DNA of 64,000 nt, taken from Cellulomonas taurus. Its GTDB lineage: Bacteria > Actinomycetota > Actinomycetes > Actinomycetales > Cellulomonadaceae. Shown here in pieces: positions 52,496-61,468 of this stretch. Where the stretch lies: assembly GCF_012931845.1 (NCBI RefSeq), contig NZ_CP051884.1, forward strand, positions 992,001 through 1,056,000, in the 5' to 3' direction. The position numbers and the translations under genes were made by a program. Under the pieces are notes generated by a model, which was not told the DNA's origin, made no database searches, and saw nothing but the letters and a program-made list of their open reading frames with translations. Numbering within the stretch: the first letter of the stretch is position 1; every line of letters starts with the position of its first letter.

Positions 52496-53710
52496 GTGGC
52501 TCGCGTGCTGGACGGACAAGTGGTGCACCGGTGGCTGGTGTGCGCGGTGGACGCGCTGGCCCAGGCCAGACCGCGGATCGACGCGGTGAACGTGTTCCCG
52601 GTCGCCGACCAGGACACCGGCACCAACTGTCTGCTCACCCTGCGCGGCGCCACCGCCGAGCTCGCGGCGCTGGACCCGGCCGCCGAGACCTCCACCGTGC
52701 TCGGCGCGGCCGCTCGGGGTGCGCTGCTGGCAGCGCGCGGCAACTCGGGGATCATCCTCAGCCACTGGTTGGCCGGGCTGGTCCGGGGAGCCGACGCGGG
52801 GCTGGCGGGTGCGCTGTCCGCCGCCGCCGACTCGGCCCGGTCGGCGGTGCTGGACCCGCAGCCGGGCACGGTGCTCGACCTGGCGGCGGAGGTGGCACGT
52901 GCCGCCGACCGGACGGAGCGGGGCGGGAGCGATCGTGCGGTGCTGGCCGCTGCCATCGACGCCGGGCTGGCCGCCGTGGACGCGATCAGCGAGCGACACC
53001 CGGTGCTGCGGGACGCCCGGGTGCTGGACGCCGGTGCCTGCGCGCTCCTGGTCGTGCTGATCGCCTGGGCGGCGGCCACCGACGAGCAGTCGCCGCCGAG
53101 CGGGGTGGACCTGTCGTGGCTGCCCGCCTCACCCGCCGTCGCCCTGCCCGATCGGGACGAGACCGGCTTCGAGGTGATGGCGGTGCTGCCCGCCGGGGAC
53201 GACGACGCCCTGCGTGCCGCTCTCGCCACGGTGGGTGAGGCGGTCGCGGTGGTCTCGGAGCCCGGGGAGGGCGCCGGCCGACTGCGGCAGTCCCACGTCC
53301 ATGCCGAGGACCCGGCCGCCGCCCTCGCCGTGCTGCGCTCGGTGGCGGGCGACACCCCGGTGCTGGTCACGGTGCAGGCGCTCAGCGGTGTCACGGTCCC
53401 GGCCGTGGCGATCACCGGGACGCCGGAGCGGGTCGCCGAGCTGGCACGGGCGGGTGCGGTGGTGCTGGTCGCCGACGCCGCGCCGCCGCCGGTCTGGCGA
53501 ACGGCACTGGAACGTGCGGTCGGGGATGCCGGGACCGGGGGCGCCCATCGCGACGACGCACTGTCCGCCGACCTGATCGCCGTGCTTCCCGGGGCGTGGG
53601 CGGACGCCTGCGCCGCGATGCCGGCCGGCGGCACGCTGATCGCGGAGGCGGACGACGACGACCGGGTGCTGGCGGTGCTGCGCTCGTTGACCGGTGGGAC
53701 GGAGGCATGA
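52496..53710 (+). CDS. DhaL/DAK2-domain kinase-like protein (FakA family)
   Basis: 404 residues. N-terminal DhaL/DAK2 domain with NVFPVADQDTGTNCLLTL (Mg-ADP binding aspartates) and RGNSGIILSHWLAGL, and a C-terminal DegV-associated domain (VMAVLPAGDDDALRAAL, then VTVQALSGVTVPAVAITG). In Firmicutes FakA phosphorylates fatty acids bound by FakB and, as here, lies immediately upstream of recG. The mycobacterial counterpart is split into Rv2975c/Rv2974c. No FakB/DegV gene is present in the window. The start GTG has no clear ribosome site, but a 16-bp palindrome is just upstream. Confidence 0.82.
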   Translation: MARVLDGQVVHRWLVCAVDALAQARPRIDAVNVFPVADQDTGTNCLLTLRGATAELAALDPAAETSTVLGAAARGALLAARGNSGIILSHWLAGLVRGADAGLAGALSAAADSARSAVLDPQPGTVLDLAAEVARAADRTERGGSDRAVLAAAIDAGLAAVDAISERHPVLRDARVLDAGACALLVVLIAWAAATDEQSPPSGVDLSWLPASPAVALPDRDETGFEVMAVLPAGDDDALRAALATVGEAVAVVSEPGEGAGRLRQSHVHAEDPAAALAVLRSVAGDTPVLVTVQALSGVTVPAVAITGTPERVAELARAGAVVLVADAAPPPVWRTALERAVGDAGTGGAHRDDALSADLIAVLPGAWADACAAMPAGGTLIAEADDDDRVLAVLRSLTGGTEA

Positions 53711-55950
53711 CCGGCCTGGAGGACGCCGTCGTCCGGCCGGGCCCTCTGCTGGGTCAGCAGATCGGCACCGTGCTGGGGGCGACCACGGGCGCGCGCCTGG
53801 CCAAACTCGACCTGCACACGGTCGGTGAGCTGCTGCGGCACTACCCACGTCGCTACGCCCGGCTCGGGGAGATGACCGACCTGGCGTCGTTGACCCCGAA
53901 GGAGCACGCCACCGTGATGGCTCGGGTGGCGCAGGCGACCGTCCGCACCACCCGCACCGGCGGCGCGATGATGAATGTGGAGATCACCGACGGCCGCAGC
54001 ACGCTGGGGCTGGTGTTCTTCGCCAAGCACAAGGGGGCGCTGCGCTTCCACGAGGGCCGGTTGAAGCCGGGGGTCGAGGGGCTGTTCTCCGGTGAGGTCG
54101 GCACCGACAAGTTGAACGGCCGACCGCAGCTCGCCCACCCGTCGTACCGGCTGTTCGGCATCGACGTGGAGGACGAGGCGGCGGCGGTGGAGGAGGCCAA
54201 GCGCCCGATCCCGCTGTACCCGGCCAGCGCCCAGGTGCCGACCGAGCAGATCCAGAAGGCGGTCGGCGCGATCTTCCCCCTGCTCACCCCGGCCGACGTC
54301 CCCGACCCGCTGCCCGCCGAGCTGCTGACCCGCCGGAAGCTGCCCGAACTCCTCGGCGCCCTGCGCAGGCTGCACCAGCCGGAGAACGACGAGGAGATCC
54401 GCAGCGCCCAGGAGCGCCTGAAGTTCGAGGAAGCCTTCGTGCTGCAGGCCGAACTCGCCCGCCGCCGGTCCCGAATCGCCCGCGAGGGTGCGGTGGCCCG
54501 ACCGCCGCGGGACGGCGGGATCCGTGCCGCCTTCGACGAGCGGCTGCCCTTCACCCTCACCGAGGGGCAGCTGCGGGTGGGTGCCGAGCTGTCGGCCGAG
54601 TTGGCCGGGGAGCGCCCGATGCAGCGGCTGTTGCAGGGCGAGGTCGGCTCCGGCAAGACCGTGGTGGCGTTGCGGGCCATGTTGCAGGTGGTCGACGCCG
54701 GGGGACAGGCGGCGTTGCTGGCCCCGACCGAGGTGTTGGCGGCCCAGCACGAGCGCACCCTGCGTCGGATGCTCGGTGAGTTGGCCGAGGCCGGGATGCT
54801 CGGCGGCGCGGACGACGCCACCCGGGTCACCCTGTTGACGGGTTCGCAGTCGACCGCCGTCCGCCGACAGGCGCTGGCCGAGGCCGCCTCCGGCGCTGCC
54901 GGGATCGTGGTCGGCACCCACGCCCTGCTCTCCGAGCACGTGCAGTTCGCCGACCTCGGCCTGGTGGTGGTGGACGAGCAGCACCGCTTCGGGGTGGAGC
55001 AACGCGACCTGCTGCGCGCCAAGGCCCGCACCACCCCGCACCTGCTGGTGATGACGGCGACGCCGATCCCGCGCACGGTGGCGATGACCGTCTTCGGGGA
55101 TCTGGAGACCTCGATCCTGGACCAGGTGCCCGCCGGTCGCGCCGAGGTCGTCACGCACGTGGTCCCGGCCGGGAACGACCGTTGGATGCAGCGCACCTGG
55201 CAGCGCGTGCGCGAGGAGGTCGACAAGGGCGGGCGGGCCTACGTCGTCTGCGCCCGGATCGACCCGGACGCCAAGGACGGTGCCGACGGTGCTGACGGTG
55301 CGGAACTGGTCCCGGACGAGGGCCCGGCCAAACGTCCCCTGCGCGCGGTGATGGAGGTCGCCGAGCAGCTGGCGGCGTCGCCGGAGCTCGGCGGGCTGCC
55401 GGTCGGGGTGCTGCACGGCCGGATGACGCCGGAGGAGAAGGAGCGGGCGCTGGCCGACTTCGCCGACGGCACCGTGCCGGTGCTGGTGTCCACCACCGTG
55501 GTGGAGGTCGGGGTCGATGTGCCGGACGCCACCGTGATGGTGGTGCTGGATGCCGACAGGTTCGGGGTGTCCCAGCTGCACCAGCTGCGCGGCCGGATCG
55601 GCCGGGGGACCCGTCCGGGCGTCTGCCTCTTGGTCGCCGACGCGTTCCCGGGCAGCCCGGCCGACACCCGGCTGCGCTCGCTGGCCGAGACCCGGGACGG
55701 CTTCCAGCTGGCCGCGGTCGACCTGGAACTGCGCCGGGAGGGTGATGTGCTCGGTGCCGCCCAGTCCGGTGGCGCCACCTCCCTGCGCCTGCTGCGGGTG
55801 ACCCGGGACGCCGACGTGATCGAGGAGGCCCGGATCGAGGCGCGGTCGGTGGTGCGGGACGATCCCGACCTGGACCGGCACCCGGATCTGCGCACGGCGA
55901 TCGACCTGCTGCTGGACGGCGAACGCGAGGAGTACCTGGACCGGACCTAG
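53707..55950 (+). CDS. recG: ATP-dependent DNA helicase RecG
   Basis: 747 residues. Reverses stalled replication forks and remodels branched DNA. Wedge OB domain (~60-170), Walker A GEVGSGKT (311-318), DEQH box (423-426), motif III TATPIPRTVA and motif VI LHQLRGRIGRGTRPG. The stop overlap with the preceding gene (ATGA at 53707) couples their translation, a conserved actinobacterial and Firmicute pairing. A short acidic repeat DGADGADGAE around residue 528 is poorly conserved. Confidence 0.95.
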   Translation: MTGLEDAVVRPGPLLGQQIGTVLGATTGARLAKLDLHTVGELLRHYPRRYARLGEMTDLASLTPKEHATVMARVAQATVRTTRTGGAMMNVEITDGRSTLGLVFFAKHKGALRFHEGRLKPGVEGLFSGEVGTDKLNGRPQLAHPSYRLFGIDVEDEAAAVEEAKRPIPLYPASAQVPTEQIQKAVGAIFPLLTPADVPDPLPAELLTRRKLPELLGALRRLHQPENDEEIRSAQERLKFEEAFVLQAELARRRSRIAREGAVARPPRDGGIRAAFDERLPFTLTEGQLRVGAELSAELAGERPMQRLLQGEVGSGKTVVALRAMLQVVDAGGQAALLAPTEVLAAQHERTLRRMLGELAEAGMLGGADDATRVTLLTGSQSTAVRRQALAEAASGAAGIVVGTHALLSEHVQFADLGLVVVDEQHRFGVEQRDLLRAKARTTPHLLVMTATPIPRTVAMTVFGDLETSILDQVPAGRAEVVTHVVPAGNDRWMQRTWQRVREEVDKGGRAYVVCARIDPDAKDGADGADGAELVPDEGPAKRPLRAVMEVAEQLAASPELGGLPVGVLHGRMTPEEKERALADFADGTVPVLVSTTVVEVGVDVPDATVMVVLDADRFGVSQLHQLRGRIGRGTRPGVCLLVADAFPGSPADTRLRSLAETRDGFQLAAVDLELRREGDVLGAAQSGGATSLRLLRVTRDADVIEEARIEARSVVRDDPDLDRHPDLRTAIDLLLDGEREEYLDRT

Positions 55951-55979
55951 GGCATGCCGGGACAGGGGGAGCACCTGCG

Positions 55980-55985
55980 TAGGCT
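55980..55985 (+). promoter_or_regulatory. -10 element of leaderless ABC-transporter promoter
   Basis: TAGGCT ends 7 bases before the GTG at 55993. Confidence 0.6.
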
Positions 55986-55992
55986 GACCCCC

Positions 55993-56685
55993 GTGTCGAA
56001 GCCGTCTGTCATCCGCGCCGTCGATCTGCTGGTCGGATACGGCGGTGAGCCGGTCTGCGCACCGGTGTCCTTCGTCCTGCCGCCCGGCCGGGTGCTCGCC
56101 CTGGTCGGCGCCAACGGCTCCGGCAAGTCCACCGTGCTCCGCGCGGTGCTCGGCCTGATCGAACCCGCCGGCGGCAGCCTGCAGGTGCTCGGCCGGGACG
56201 TCGACGAGCGCGAGATCGGCTTCCGCACCCGGGTGTCCAGCGTGTTGGACGACGACGCCTACTTCCCGGCGCTCACCGTCGCCGAGCACCTGTACCTGAC
56301 GGCGCGGGGCCACGGGGTGTCCGGCGCGGACGAGGTGGTCGGGGAACTGCTGGACGAGTTCGGTCTGGCCGAGCACGCGGACTCGCTGCCGGTCGCGCTG
56401 TCCTCGGGGCAGCGCCGCCGACTGCTGTTGGCCGCCGGACTGGTCCGCCCGCGCTCGCTGCTGGTGCTGGACGAGCCGGAGCAGCGCCTGGACGTGGCGA
56501 TGCGCGACCGGCTGGCCGACCGCCTGGTCGCGGAGAAGCAGGCGGGCGGCTCGGTGCTGCTGGCCACCCACGACCCGGATCTGCTGCGCGCCTGCGCCGA
56601 CCGGGCCGTGCTGATCGCCGACGACGTGTGCCGGCTGCTCAGCCCCGACGACGCCGCGGAGGCCCTGCGGCCGGGTGTGCTGTGA
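55993..56685 (+). CDS. ABC transporter ATP-binding protein
   Basis: 230 residues. Walker A GANGSGKST (39-47), signature LSSGQ (136-140) and Walker B LLVLDEP (156-162); the Q-loop region is atypical, VSSVLDDDAYFPALTVAEHL, like drug/antibiotic exporters (CcmA/YhaQ group). Its stop overlaps the start of the following membrane protein gene (GTGA at 56682), and together they form a two-gene exporter of unknown substrate. GTG start decided by the -10 placement. Confidence 0.9.
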   Translation: MSKPSVIRAVDLLVGYGGEPVCAPVSFVLPPGRVLALVGANGSGKSTVLRAVLGLIEPAGGSLQVLGRDVDEREIGFRTRVSSVLDDDAYFPALTVAEHLYLTARGHGVSGADEVVGELLDEFGLAEHADSLPVALSSGQRRRLLLAAGLVRPRSLLVLDEPEQRLDVAMRDRLADRLVAEKQAGGSVLLATHDPDLLRACADRAVLIADDVCRLLSPDDAAEALRPGVL

Positions 56686-58289
56686 GCACGATCGACTCCC
56701 CGGTGATCGCCCCCGGGGACGGCATCGGTGCTGTGCCCGGCGCCCGGTCGATCCGCCGGTTCACCGCCGCGGTCGCCAAGACCAAGGCCGGTGCCAGCCT
56801 CGGCTCGGTGCTGAACGACGCCTACTACGCCGCGATCATGCTGGCGATCGGCCTCGGGGTCGCGCTCGGTGTCTCCGGTCAGCTGCGGGCATCGCTGCCG
56901 CCGCAGGACGACGCCTCGCTCGGCGACGGGATCAGCCTGCCCACCGTGGTCGCGGTCGGGGCGGTGGCACTGCTCGGTGCGGTGCTCTCCCTGGCCGGAC
57001 GACTCGGTCCGGTCGGTGCCGAGGGGGCCGAAGCGACCTGGTGGCTGGGGCTGCCGGTGGACCGTCGCGGCCTGCTGCGGCCCGCCTCGCTGCGCATCCC
57101 GGTGCTCGCGGCGCTGGCCGGTGGGCTGGTGCTCGCCCTGCTGGACGGCGGGTTGCTGGCCGACCACGGGATCGGGCACGTGTTCCGGATCGGGGCGCTC
57201 GCTGCCCTGACCTGCGCCGCCGTCGTGCTGCTGGCCGGGCTGGCGCAGACCGTGCAGTTCCCGCGCCGGACCGTGGCGCTGATCGGTGACCTGGTGATCG
57301 CGCTGGCCCCGATCATGGCGCTGATCGCCGCCTTCACCGACTGGCGGCTGTCGGCGCTGCCCGACCTGCCGGTGTGGACCCTGGTGGTGTACGCGCTCGC
57401 GGTGATCGCCCTGGGCTGGTGGCAGGACCGCCGGCTCGGCCGGATCCGCGGCCGCCACCTGCGCGAGAGCGGGTCGGTCGCCTCGCAGGCAGCCGGTGCC
57501 GTGGTCTCGCTGGACTCCCGGGAGCTCGGCCGCGCCCTCTCCGAGGCGTCGGCCCGGCAGCGGCGGCGCCGGTCGCTGCGGCTGCGGCTGGTGCGGGGCC
57601 CGAAGAGCGCGATCATGGTCGCGGACCTGATGGTGTTGATCCGCTCGCCCCGGCACCTGGTGCAGCTGGTGGTCTCCGCCCTGGTCCCGGTGCTGGTGGT
57701 GGTCACCCCTCGCCTCGCGGGCGCGCTGGGTGTGGGCCTCGCGGTGCTGGTCAGCGGGTACATCGGCATGCTGGCGACCGCCGAGGGTGCGCGCCGGGCG
57801 GAGATGGCCCCGATCCTGGACCGGCTCCTGCCGATGTCCGCGCAGGCCACCCGGCGCACCCGACTGCTGGTCCCGGCGGTGGCGATGCTGCTCTGGTCCG
57901 TGGTGGCCTTCAGCGCGGTCGGCCTCTGGCACGGCGACGTGTGGAGCTGGATCGCCCTCGGTGTCGCCTCCACGCCGGTATGGGCCGGCGCGGCCCTGCG
58001 CTCGGCCTTCCGTCCGGCGCCCAACTGGCAGGGTCCGCTGGTGTCGACCCCGGCCGGCGCGCTGCCCGGTGGGGTGCTGGCGGTGCTGGCCCGGGGGCCG
58101 GATGTCGCGGTGCTCGGTCTGATCCCGGTGATCATCAGCGTGGCCCTGGGCAAGGTGCTGCTGCCGGTGCTCGCGGTGCAGCTGGTGTTCTCGCTGATCG
58201 CCTGGACCGTCGGTGCCAGCACGAACACCAAGTCGTTGATGGAGCGGATGATGGACAGCCAGGAGCAGCTGGAGAAGAAGGCCCGGTGA
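56682..58289 (+). CDS. ABC transporter permease-like membrane protein (DUF6297-like)
   Basis: 535 residues with about 10-12 hydrophobic helices. The N-terminal ~60 residues and the middle loop (VSLDSRELGRALSEASARQRRRRSLRLRLV in consecutive parts) are cytoplasmic and basic. It resembles the DUF6297 family, found in actinobacteria next to an ABC ATPase; the match is by layout and I did not verify a profile. The stop overlaps rsmD (GTGA), so the transporter is co-translated with 16S rRNA methyltransferase. Substrate unknown. Confidence 0.75.
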   Translation: MSTIDSPVIAPGDGIGAVPGARSIRRFTAAVAKTKAGASLGSVLNDAYYAAIMLAIGLGVALGVSGQLRASLPPQDDASLGDGISLPTVVAVGAVALLGAVLSLAGRLGPVGAEGAEATWWLGLPVDRRGLLRPASLRIPVLAALAGGLVLALLDGGLLADHGIGHVFRIGALAALTCAAVVLLAGLAQTVQFPRRTVALIGDLVIALAPIMALIAAFTDWRLSALPDLPVWTLVVYALAVIALGWWQDRRLGRIRGRHLRESGSVASQAAGAVVSLDSRELGRALSEASARQRRRRSLRLRLVRGPKSAIMVADLMVLIRSPRHLVQLVVSALVPVLVVVTPRLAGALGVGLAVLVSGYIGMLATAEGARRAEMAPILDRLLPMSAQATRRTRLLVPAVAMLLWSVVAFSAVGLWHGDVWSWIALGVASTPVWAGAALRSAFRPAPNWQGPLVSTPAGALPGGVLAVLARGPDVAVLGLIPVIISVALGKVLLPVLAVQLVFSLIAWTVGASTNTKSLMERMMDSQEQLEKKAR

Positions 58290-58855
58290 CCAGGATCGTG
58301 GCGGGGACGCTCGGCGGCCGGACCCTGGCCGTGCCCCCGGCGGGCACCCGACCGACCTCGGAACGGGTGCGGGAGGCGCTGTTCTCCCGGCTCGACCACC
58401 TGGACGCGCTGCGGGACGCCCGGGTGCTGGACGGCTATGCCGGGTCCGGCGCCCTGGGGCTGGAGGCGATCAGTCGGGGTGCCGCCTCGGTGACCCTGGT
58501 CGAGCTCGGCCGCGCGGCGGCGGAGGTGTGCCGCCGCAATGTCGCCGACCTCGGGCTGCGGGACCGGGCGCAGGTGGTCAAGGACACCGTCGAGGCGTTC
58601 GTCGCGCGCCCGGTGACCCAGCCCTGGGACCTGGTGCTGCTCGACCCGCCCTACGACGTGCCCGCCGCGACGGTGGACGCGATCCTGCTCGCCCTGGTGC
58701 CCGCCCTGGCCGAGGACGCGGTGGTCGTGGTGGAGCGCTCCGCCCGCAGCACCGCGCCGACCTGGCCGGACGGCCTGGCCGACCTCGGCACCAAGACCTA
58801 CGGCGAGACCGTGGTCCACCTGGCCGAACGGGTGGCCGACGACCCCCGACGGTAG
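58286..58855 (+). CDS. rsmD: 16S rRNA (guanine966-N2)-methyltransferase
   Basis: 189 residues. SAM motif VLDGYAGSGALGLEAISRGA (49-55 core) and the N6/N2-adenine/guanine methylase motif DPPYD (D120). Start RIVAGTLGGRTLAVPPAGTRPTSERVREALF is diagnostic of RsmD. It is followed by coaD after 9 bases, the near-universal rsmD-coaD pair, though coaD has its own -10 within the rsmD stop. Confidence 0.95.
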   Translation: MTRIVAGTLGGRTLAVPPAGTRPTSERVREALFSRLDHLDALRDARVLDGYAGSGALGLEAISRGAASVTLVELGRAAAEVCRRNVADLGLRDRAQVVKDTVEAFVARPVTQPWDLVLLDPPYDVPAATVDAILLALVPALAEDAVVVVERSARSTAPTWPDGLADLGTKTYGETVVHLAERVADDPRR

Positions 58856-58858
58856 GTT
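58853..58858 (+). promoter_or_regulatory. -10 element of leaderless coaD promoter
   Basis: TAGGTT overlaps the rsmD stop codon (TAG) and ends 6 bases before the GTG at 58865. Confidence 0.55.
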
Positions 58859-58864
58859 GGTCGG

Positions 58865-59353
58865 GTGACCATCGCCGTCTGCCCCGGTTCCTACGACCCG
58901 GTCACCCTCGGGCACCTGGACGTGTTCCGTCGTGCCCGTGCGGTGGCCGACCAGGTCGTCGTCCTGGTGGCGCACAACGCCGCCAAGCGCCCGCTGCTGT
59001 CGGTGGAGACCCGGGTCGAGCTGATCCGCGCCGCCGTCGCCGATCTGGACGGGGTGCGGGTGCAGGCCACCTCCGGGCTGCTGGCCGAGACCCTGCGCGA
59101 GCTGCGCGCCGACCTGGTGGTCAAGGGCATCCGCGGCGGTGCCGACTTCGACGCGGAGCTGCCGATGGCCCTGATGAACCGACACCTGTCCGGGGTGGAG
59201 ACGGTGTTCGTCCCGGGCGACCCGGCGCTGGCACACGTGGCGTCCTCGCTGGTCAAGGACGTGGCACGGCATGGCGGTCCGATCGACGACCTCGTCCCGC
59301 CGGGGGTCGCCGACGCGGTCCGCGCGGCACTGACGGCAGGAGAGACCCGATGA
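58865..59353 (+). CDS. coaD: Phosphopantetheine adenylyltransferase
   Basis: 162 residues. Fourth step of coenzyme A synthesis from pantothenate. The nucleotidyltransferase motif GSYDPVTLGHLDVFRRA (T14-x-G-H17) begins the protein; KGIRGGADFDAELPMALMN and VFVPGDPALAHVASSLVKDVARHGG are typical. Its start codon comes 6 bases after the -10, its stop overlaps the SepIVA-like start (ATGA). Confidence 0.97.
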   Translation: MTIAVCPGSYDPVTLGHLDVFRRARAVADQVVVLVAHNAAKRPLLSVETRVELIRAAVADLDGVRVQATSGLLAETLRELRADLVVKGIRGGADFDAELPMALMNRHLSGVETVFVPGDPALAHVASSLVKDVARHGGPIDDLVPPGVADAVRAALTAGETR

Positions 59354-59823
59354 GTGAGCGCACCGACAGCCTGATCGGGGTGCTGGACGCCCTGGAACAG
59401 GCGCTGACCACCGCGCGGCCGATGCCGATGTCCTCCTCGGTGCTGGTCTCCCGCGCCGAACTGCTCGCCCTGGTGCAGCAGGCCCGGGAGAGCATGCCGG
59501 CCGAGATCGGGGACGCCGAGCGGGTGCTGGCCGAGGCCGACGCCGCCCGGGAGCGCGCCCGCCAGGAGGGCGAGCGGATCGAGGCGGCGGCGCGTCGCCG
59601 CGCGGAGGAACTGGTCGGCGAGCAGTCGGTGGTGGCCCAGGCGGAGCAGCGTGCGGCGGAGATCGTCGCCGCCGCCCAGGCGAAGGCCGCGGAGCTGCGC
59701 CGGGAGGCCGACGACTACTGCGACCGTCGGCTCGCCGAGTTCGAGATCGACCTCGGCAAGGTGCTCGCCCAGGTGCAGGCGGGCCGGGCGAAACTGGCGC
59801 AGCGGCTCGACGACGGGGTGTGA
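59350..59823 (+). CDS. sepIVA: DivIVA-domain septum protein, SepIVA-like
   Basis: 157 residues. A short N-terminal segment (SERTDSLIGVLDALEQALTTA) is followed by one long charged coiled coil (~residues 45-150, rich in E, A and R). Its position between coaD and the DUF177-rpmF-rnc-mutM genes is that of mycobacterial SepIVA (Rv2927c), which is required at the septum for cell wall synthesis. It is translationally coupled to coaD. The family assignment comes mainly from synteny and coiled-coil layout. Confidence 0.75.
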   Translation: MSERTDSLIGVLDALEQALTTARPMPMSSSVLVSRAELLALVQQARESMPAEIGDAERVLAEADAARERARQEGERIEAAARRRAEELVGEQSVVAQAEQRAAEIVAAAQAKAAELRREADDYCDRRLAEFEIDLGKVLAQVQAGRAKLAQRLDDGV

Positions 59824-59832
59824 CGCACTCGA

Positions 59833-59862
59833 TTCGGTAACCGGGCTCGGGTGCCGTACGCT
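59833..59862 (+). promoter_or_regulatory. Candidate promoter for DUF177-rpmF
   Basis: TTCGGT (59833-59838), 18 bases, then TACGCT (59857-59862), give a start about 70 bases before the DUF177 gene, which has an AAGGA ribosome site. This is a leadered promoter, unlike most in the window. Confidence 0.4.
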
Positions 59863-59935
59863 TGGTCGCTGGTCCTGCCGATCGCAGCTGCGAGGCATTC
59901 GGGACCGAGACCCCTCACTGTAAGGACCGTGGACC

Positions 59936-60517
59936 GTGGAGCGCGCGACTCACCTCGATCCCCGTTCGCCGTTCGTGCTCGACACCCACGAGCTCGGCCG
60001 ACGTCCGGGATCGATGCGACGTGTGCAGCGCACGGTGGCGGCTCCTGAGGATCTCGGCGCCGAGGTGATCGGTGTCCCCACCGGGACGGACGTCGAGCTG
60101 GATCTGCAGCTCGAGGCCGTGATGGAGGGGGTGTTCGTGTCCGGCTCCGCTCGGGCGCGGGCGGTCGGGGAGTGCGTGCGCTGCCTGGATGAGGTCGTCG
60201 AGGACGTCGACGTCACCCTCCAGGAGCTCTACGTGTATCCCGAGCGCGCCGCGGCCGCCACGGATGCCGGGGACGAGGAGGACGAGGACCTGCGCGAGCT
60301 GGACGGCGAACTTCTCGACGTCGAGCCCGCATTGCGGGATGCGGTGGTGATTGCGCTACCGTTCCAGCCGTTGTGTCGGGACGACTGCCCGGGGTTGTGC
60401 TCCATCTGTGGGGCCCACCTGGCTGAAGACCCGAACCACGGGCATGAGACCCTAGACCCTCGATGGGCCGCGCTCAGTGGCCTGCCGAGCACGTCTGACG
60501 ACCAGAAAGAGAGCTAG
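59936..60517 (+). CDS. DUF177 (YceD family) protein
   Basis: 193 residues. The DUF177 motifs (LDLQLEAVMEGVFVSGSARARAVGECVRCLDEV, in consecutive parts) include a CVRC pair and a second pair, CRDDCPGLCSICGAHL, near the C-terminus: a zinc site that is typical for this family. YceD-type proteins are linked to ribosome biogenesis (23S rRNA maturation) and are nearly always next to rpmF, as here (2 bases between stop and start). GTG start at 59936 with AAGGA 9 bases upstream. Confidence 0.92.
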   Translation: MERATHLDPRSPFVLDTHELGRRPGSMRRVQRTVAAPEDLGAEVIGVPTGTDVELDLQLEAVMEGVFVSGSARARAVGECVRCLDEVVEDVDVTLQELYVYPERAAAATDAGDEEDEDLRELDGELLDVEPALRDAVVIALPFQPLCRDDCPGLCSICGAHLAEDPNHGHETLDPRWAALSGLPSTSDDQKES

Positions 60518-60519
60518 CC

Positions 60520-60714
60520 GTGGCTGTTCCGAAGCGCAAGATGTCGCGCAGCAACACCCGTGCGCGTCGGTCGCAGTGGAAGACCACTGTCACGACGATG
60601 AGCACCTGCCCCCGTTGCAACGCGGTGACCCGGCCCCACCAGGCCTGCCCCACCTGCGGTACCTACAAGGGCCGGGTGTACGCGGACGCCATGCGGACGG
60701 AGCACGCGGGCTGA
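60520..60714 (+). CDS. rpmF: Ribosomal protein L32 (zinc-binding form)
   Basis: 64 residues. Large-subunit ribosomal protein. The two pairs CPRC and CPTC make the zinc ribbon of the C+ form; the basic N-terminus [20 protein letters not shown] is diagnostic. It is immediately after the DUF177 gene and 40 bases before rnc, so the four genes from 59936 to 62359 form an operon of ribosome and RNA maturation functions ending with mutM. Confidence 0.97.
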   Translation: MAVPKRKMSRSNTRARRSQWKTTVTTMSTCPRCNAVTRPHQACPTCGTYKGRVYADAMRTEHAG

Positions 60715-60754
60715 TTGCCCGTCGTCGACCGTCATCCACGGTCGTCAGCACCGC

Positions 60755-61453
60755 ATGAGCACCACCGCAGCACAACTTGCCGACCAGCTCGGGATCCACC
60801 TGGACCCCGAGCTGCTCGTGTTGTCCCTGACGCACCGCTCCTTCGCCCACGAGGCGGGTGGCATCCCCACCAACGAGCGGCTCGAGTTCCTCGGCGACAC
60901 CGTCCTCGGACTGGTGGTCACCGAGGAGCTGTACCGCCGGTTCCCGGACCTGTCCGAGGGCGAACTGGCGAAGATGCGCGCCGCCTCGGTGTCCCAGCGC
61001 GCCCTGGCCCAGGTGGCCCGCGGCCTGGATCTGGGTGCCTACACGCTGCTCGGCAAGGGTGAGATCGCCACCGGCGGCCGGGAGAAGGACTCGATCCTCT
61101 CCGACACCCTGGAGGCGCTGTTCGGCGCGGTGTACCTGGCGCACGGGCTGGAGACCTCCCGGGAGCTGGTGCTGCGGCTGGTCGGCCCCACGCTGACCGC
61201 CGCCTCGCACCTGGGTGCCGGGCTGGACTGGAAGACCAGCCTGCAGGAGCTCACCGCCCACCTGGGCCTCGGTGCGCCGACCTACCAGGTGACCAGCGAC
61301 GGCCCCGACCACGCGCGGGTGTTCTCCGCCGAGGTGATCGTCGCCGAGCAGGTCCGCGGCACCGGCACCGGTTCCGCCAAGAAGCTCGCCGAACAGCAGG
61401 CCGCCGAACGGGCGTGGACCACGCTGTCCGAGCAGGTCCCCAGCACCACCTGA
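60755..61453 (+). CDS. rnc: Ribonuclease III
   Basis: 232 residues. Cleaves double-stranded RNA, including rRNA precursors. The signature NERLEFLGD (40-48) with catalytic Glu/Asp, [20 protein letters not shown] with the second acidic set, and a C-terminal dsRNA-binding domain ([14 protein letters not shown] ... [16 protein letters not shown]). Normal length. It lies between rpmF and mutM, the arrangement known from mycobacteria. Confidence 0.96.
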   Translation: MSTTAAQLADQLGIHLDPELLVLSLTHRSFAHEAGGIPTNERLEFLGDTVLGLVVTEELYRRFPDLSEGELAKMRAASVSQRALAQVARGLDLGAYTLLGKGEIATGGREKDSILSDTLEALFGAVYLAHGLETSRELVLRLVGPTLTAASHLGAGLDWKTSLQELTAHLGLGAPTYQVTSDGPDHARVFSAEVIVAEQVRGTGTGSAKKLAEQQAAERAWTTLSEQVPSTT

Positions 61454-61468
61454 TCGAGGCGGTTCAGC

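Noticed and set aside
52441..56571. A 1376-codon minus-strand frame opposite the FakA-like gene and recG
   Set aside because: It is a codon-bias shadow of the plus-strand genes, whose products have clear catalytic motifs.
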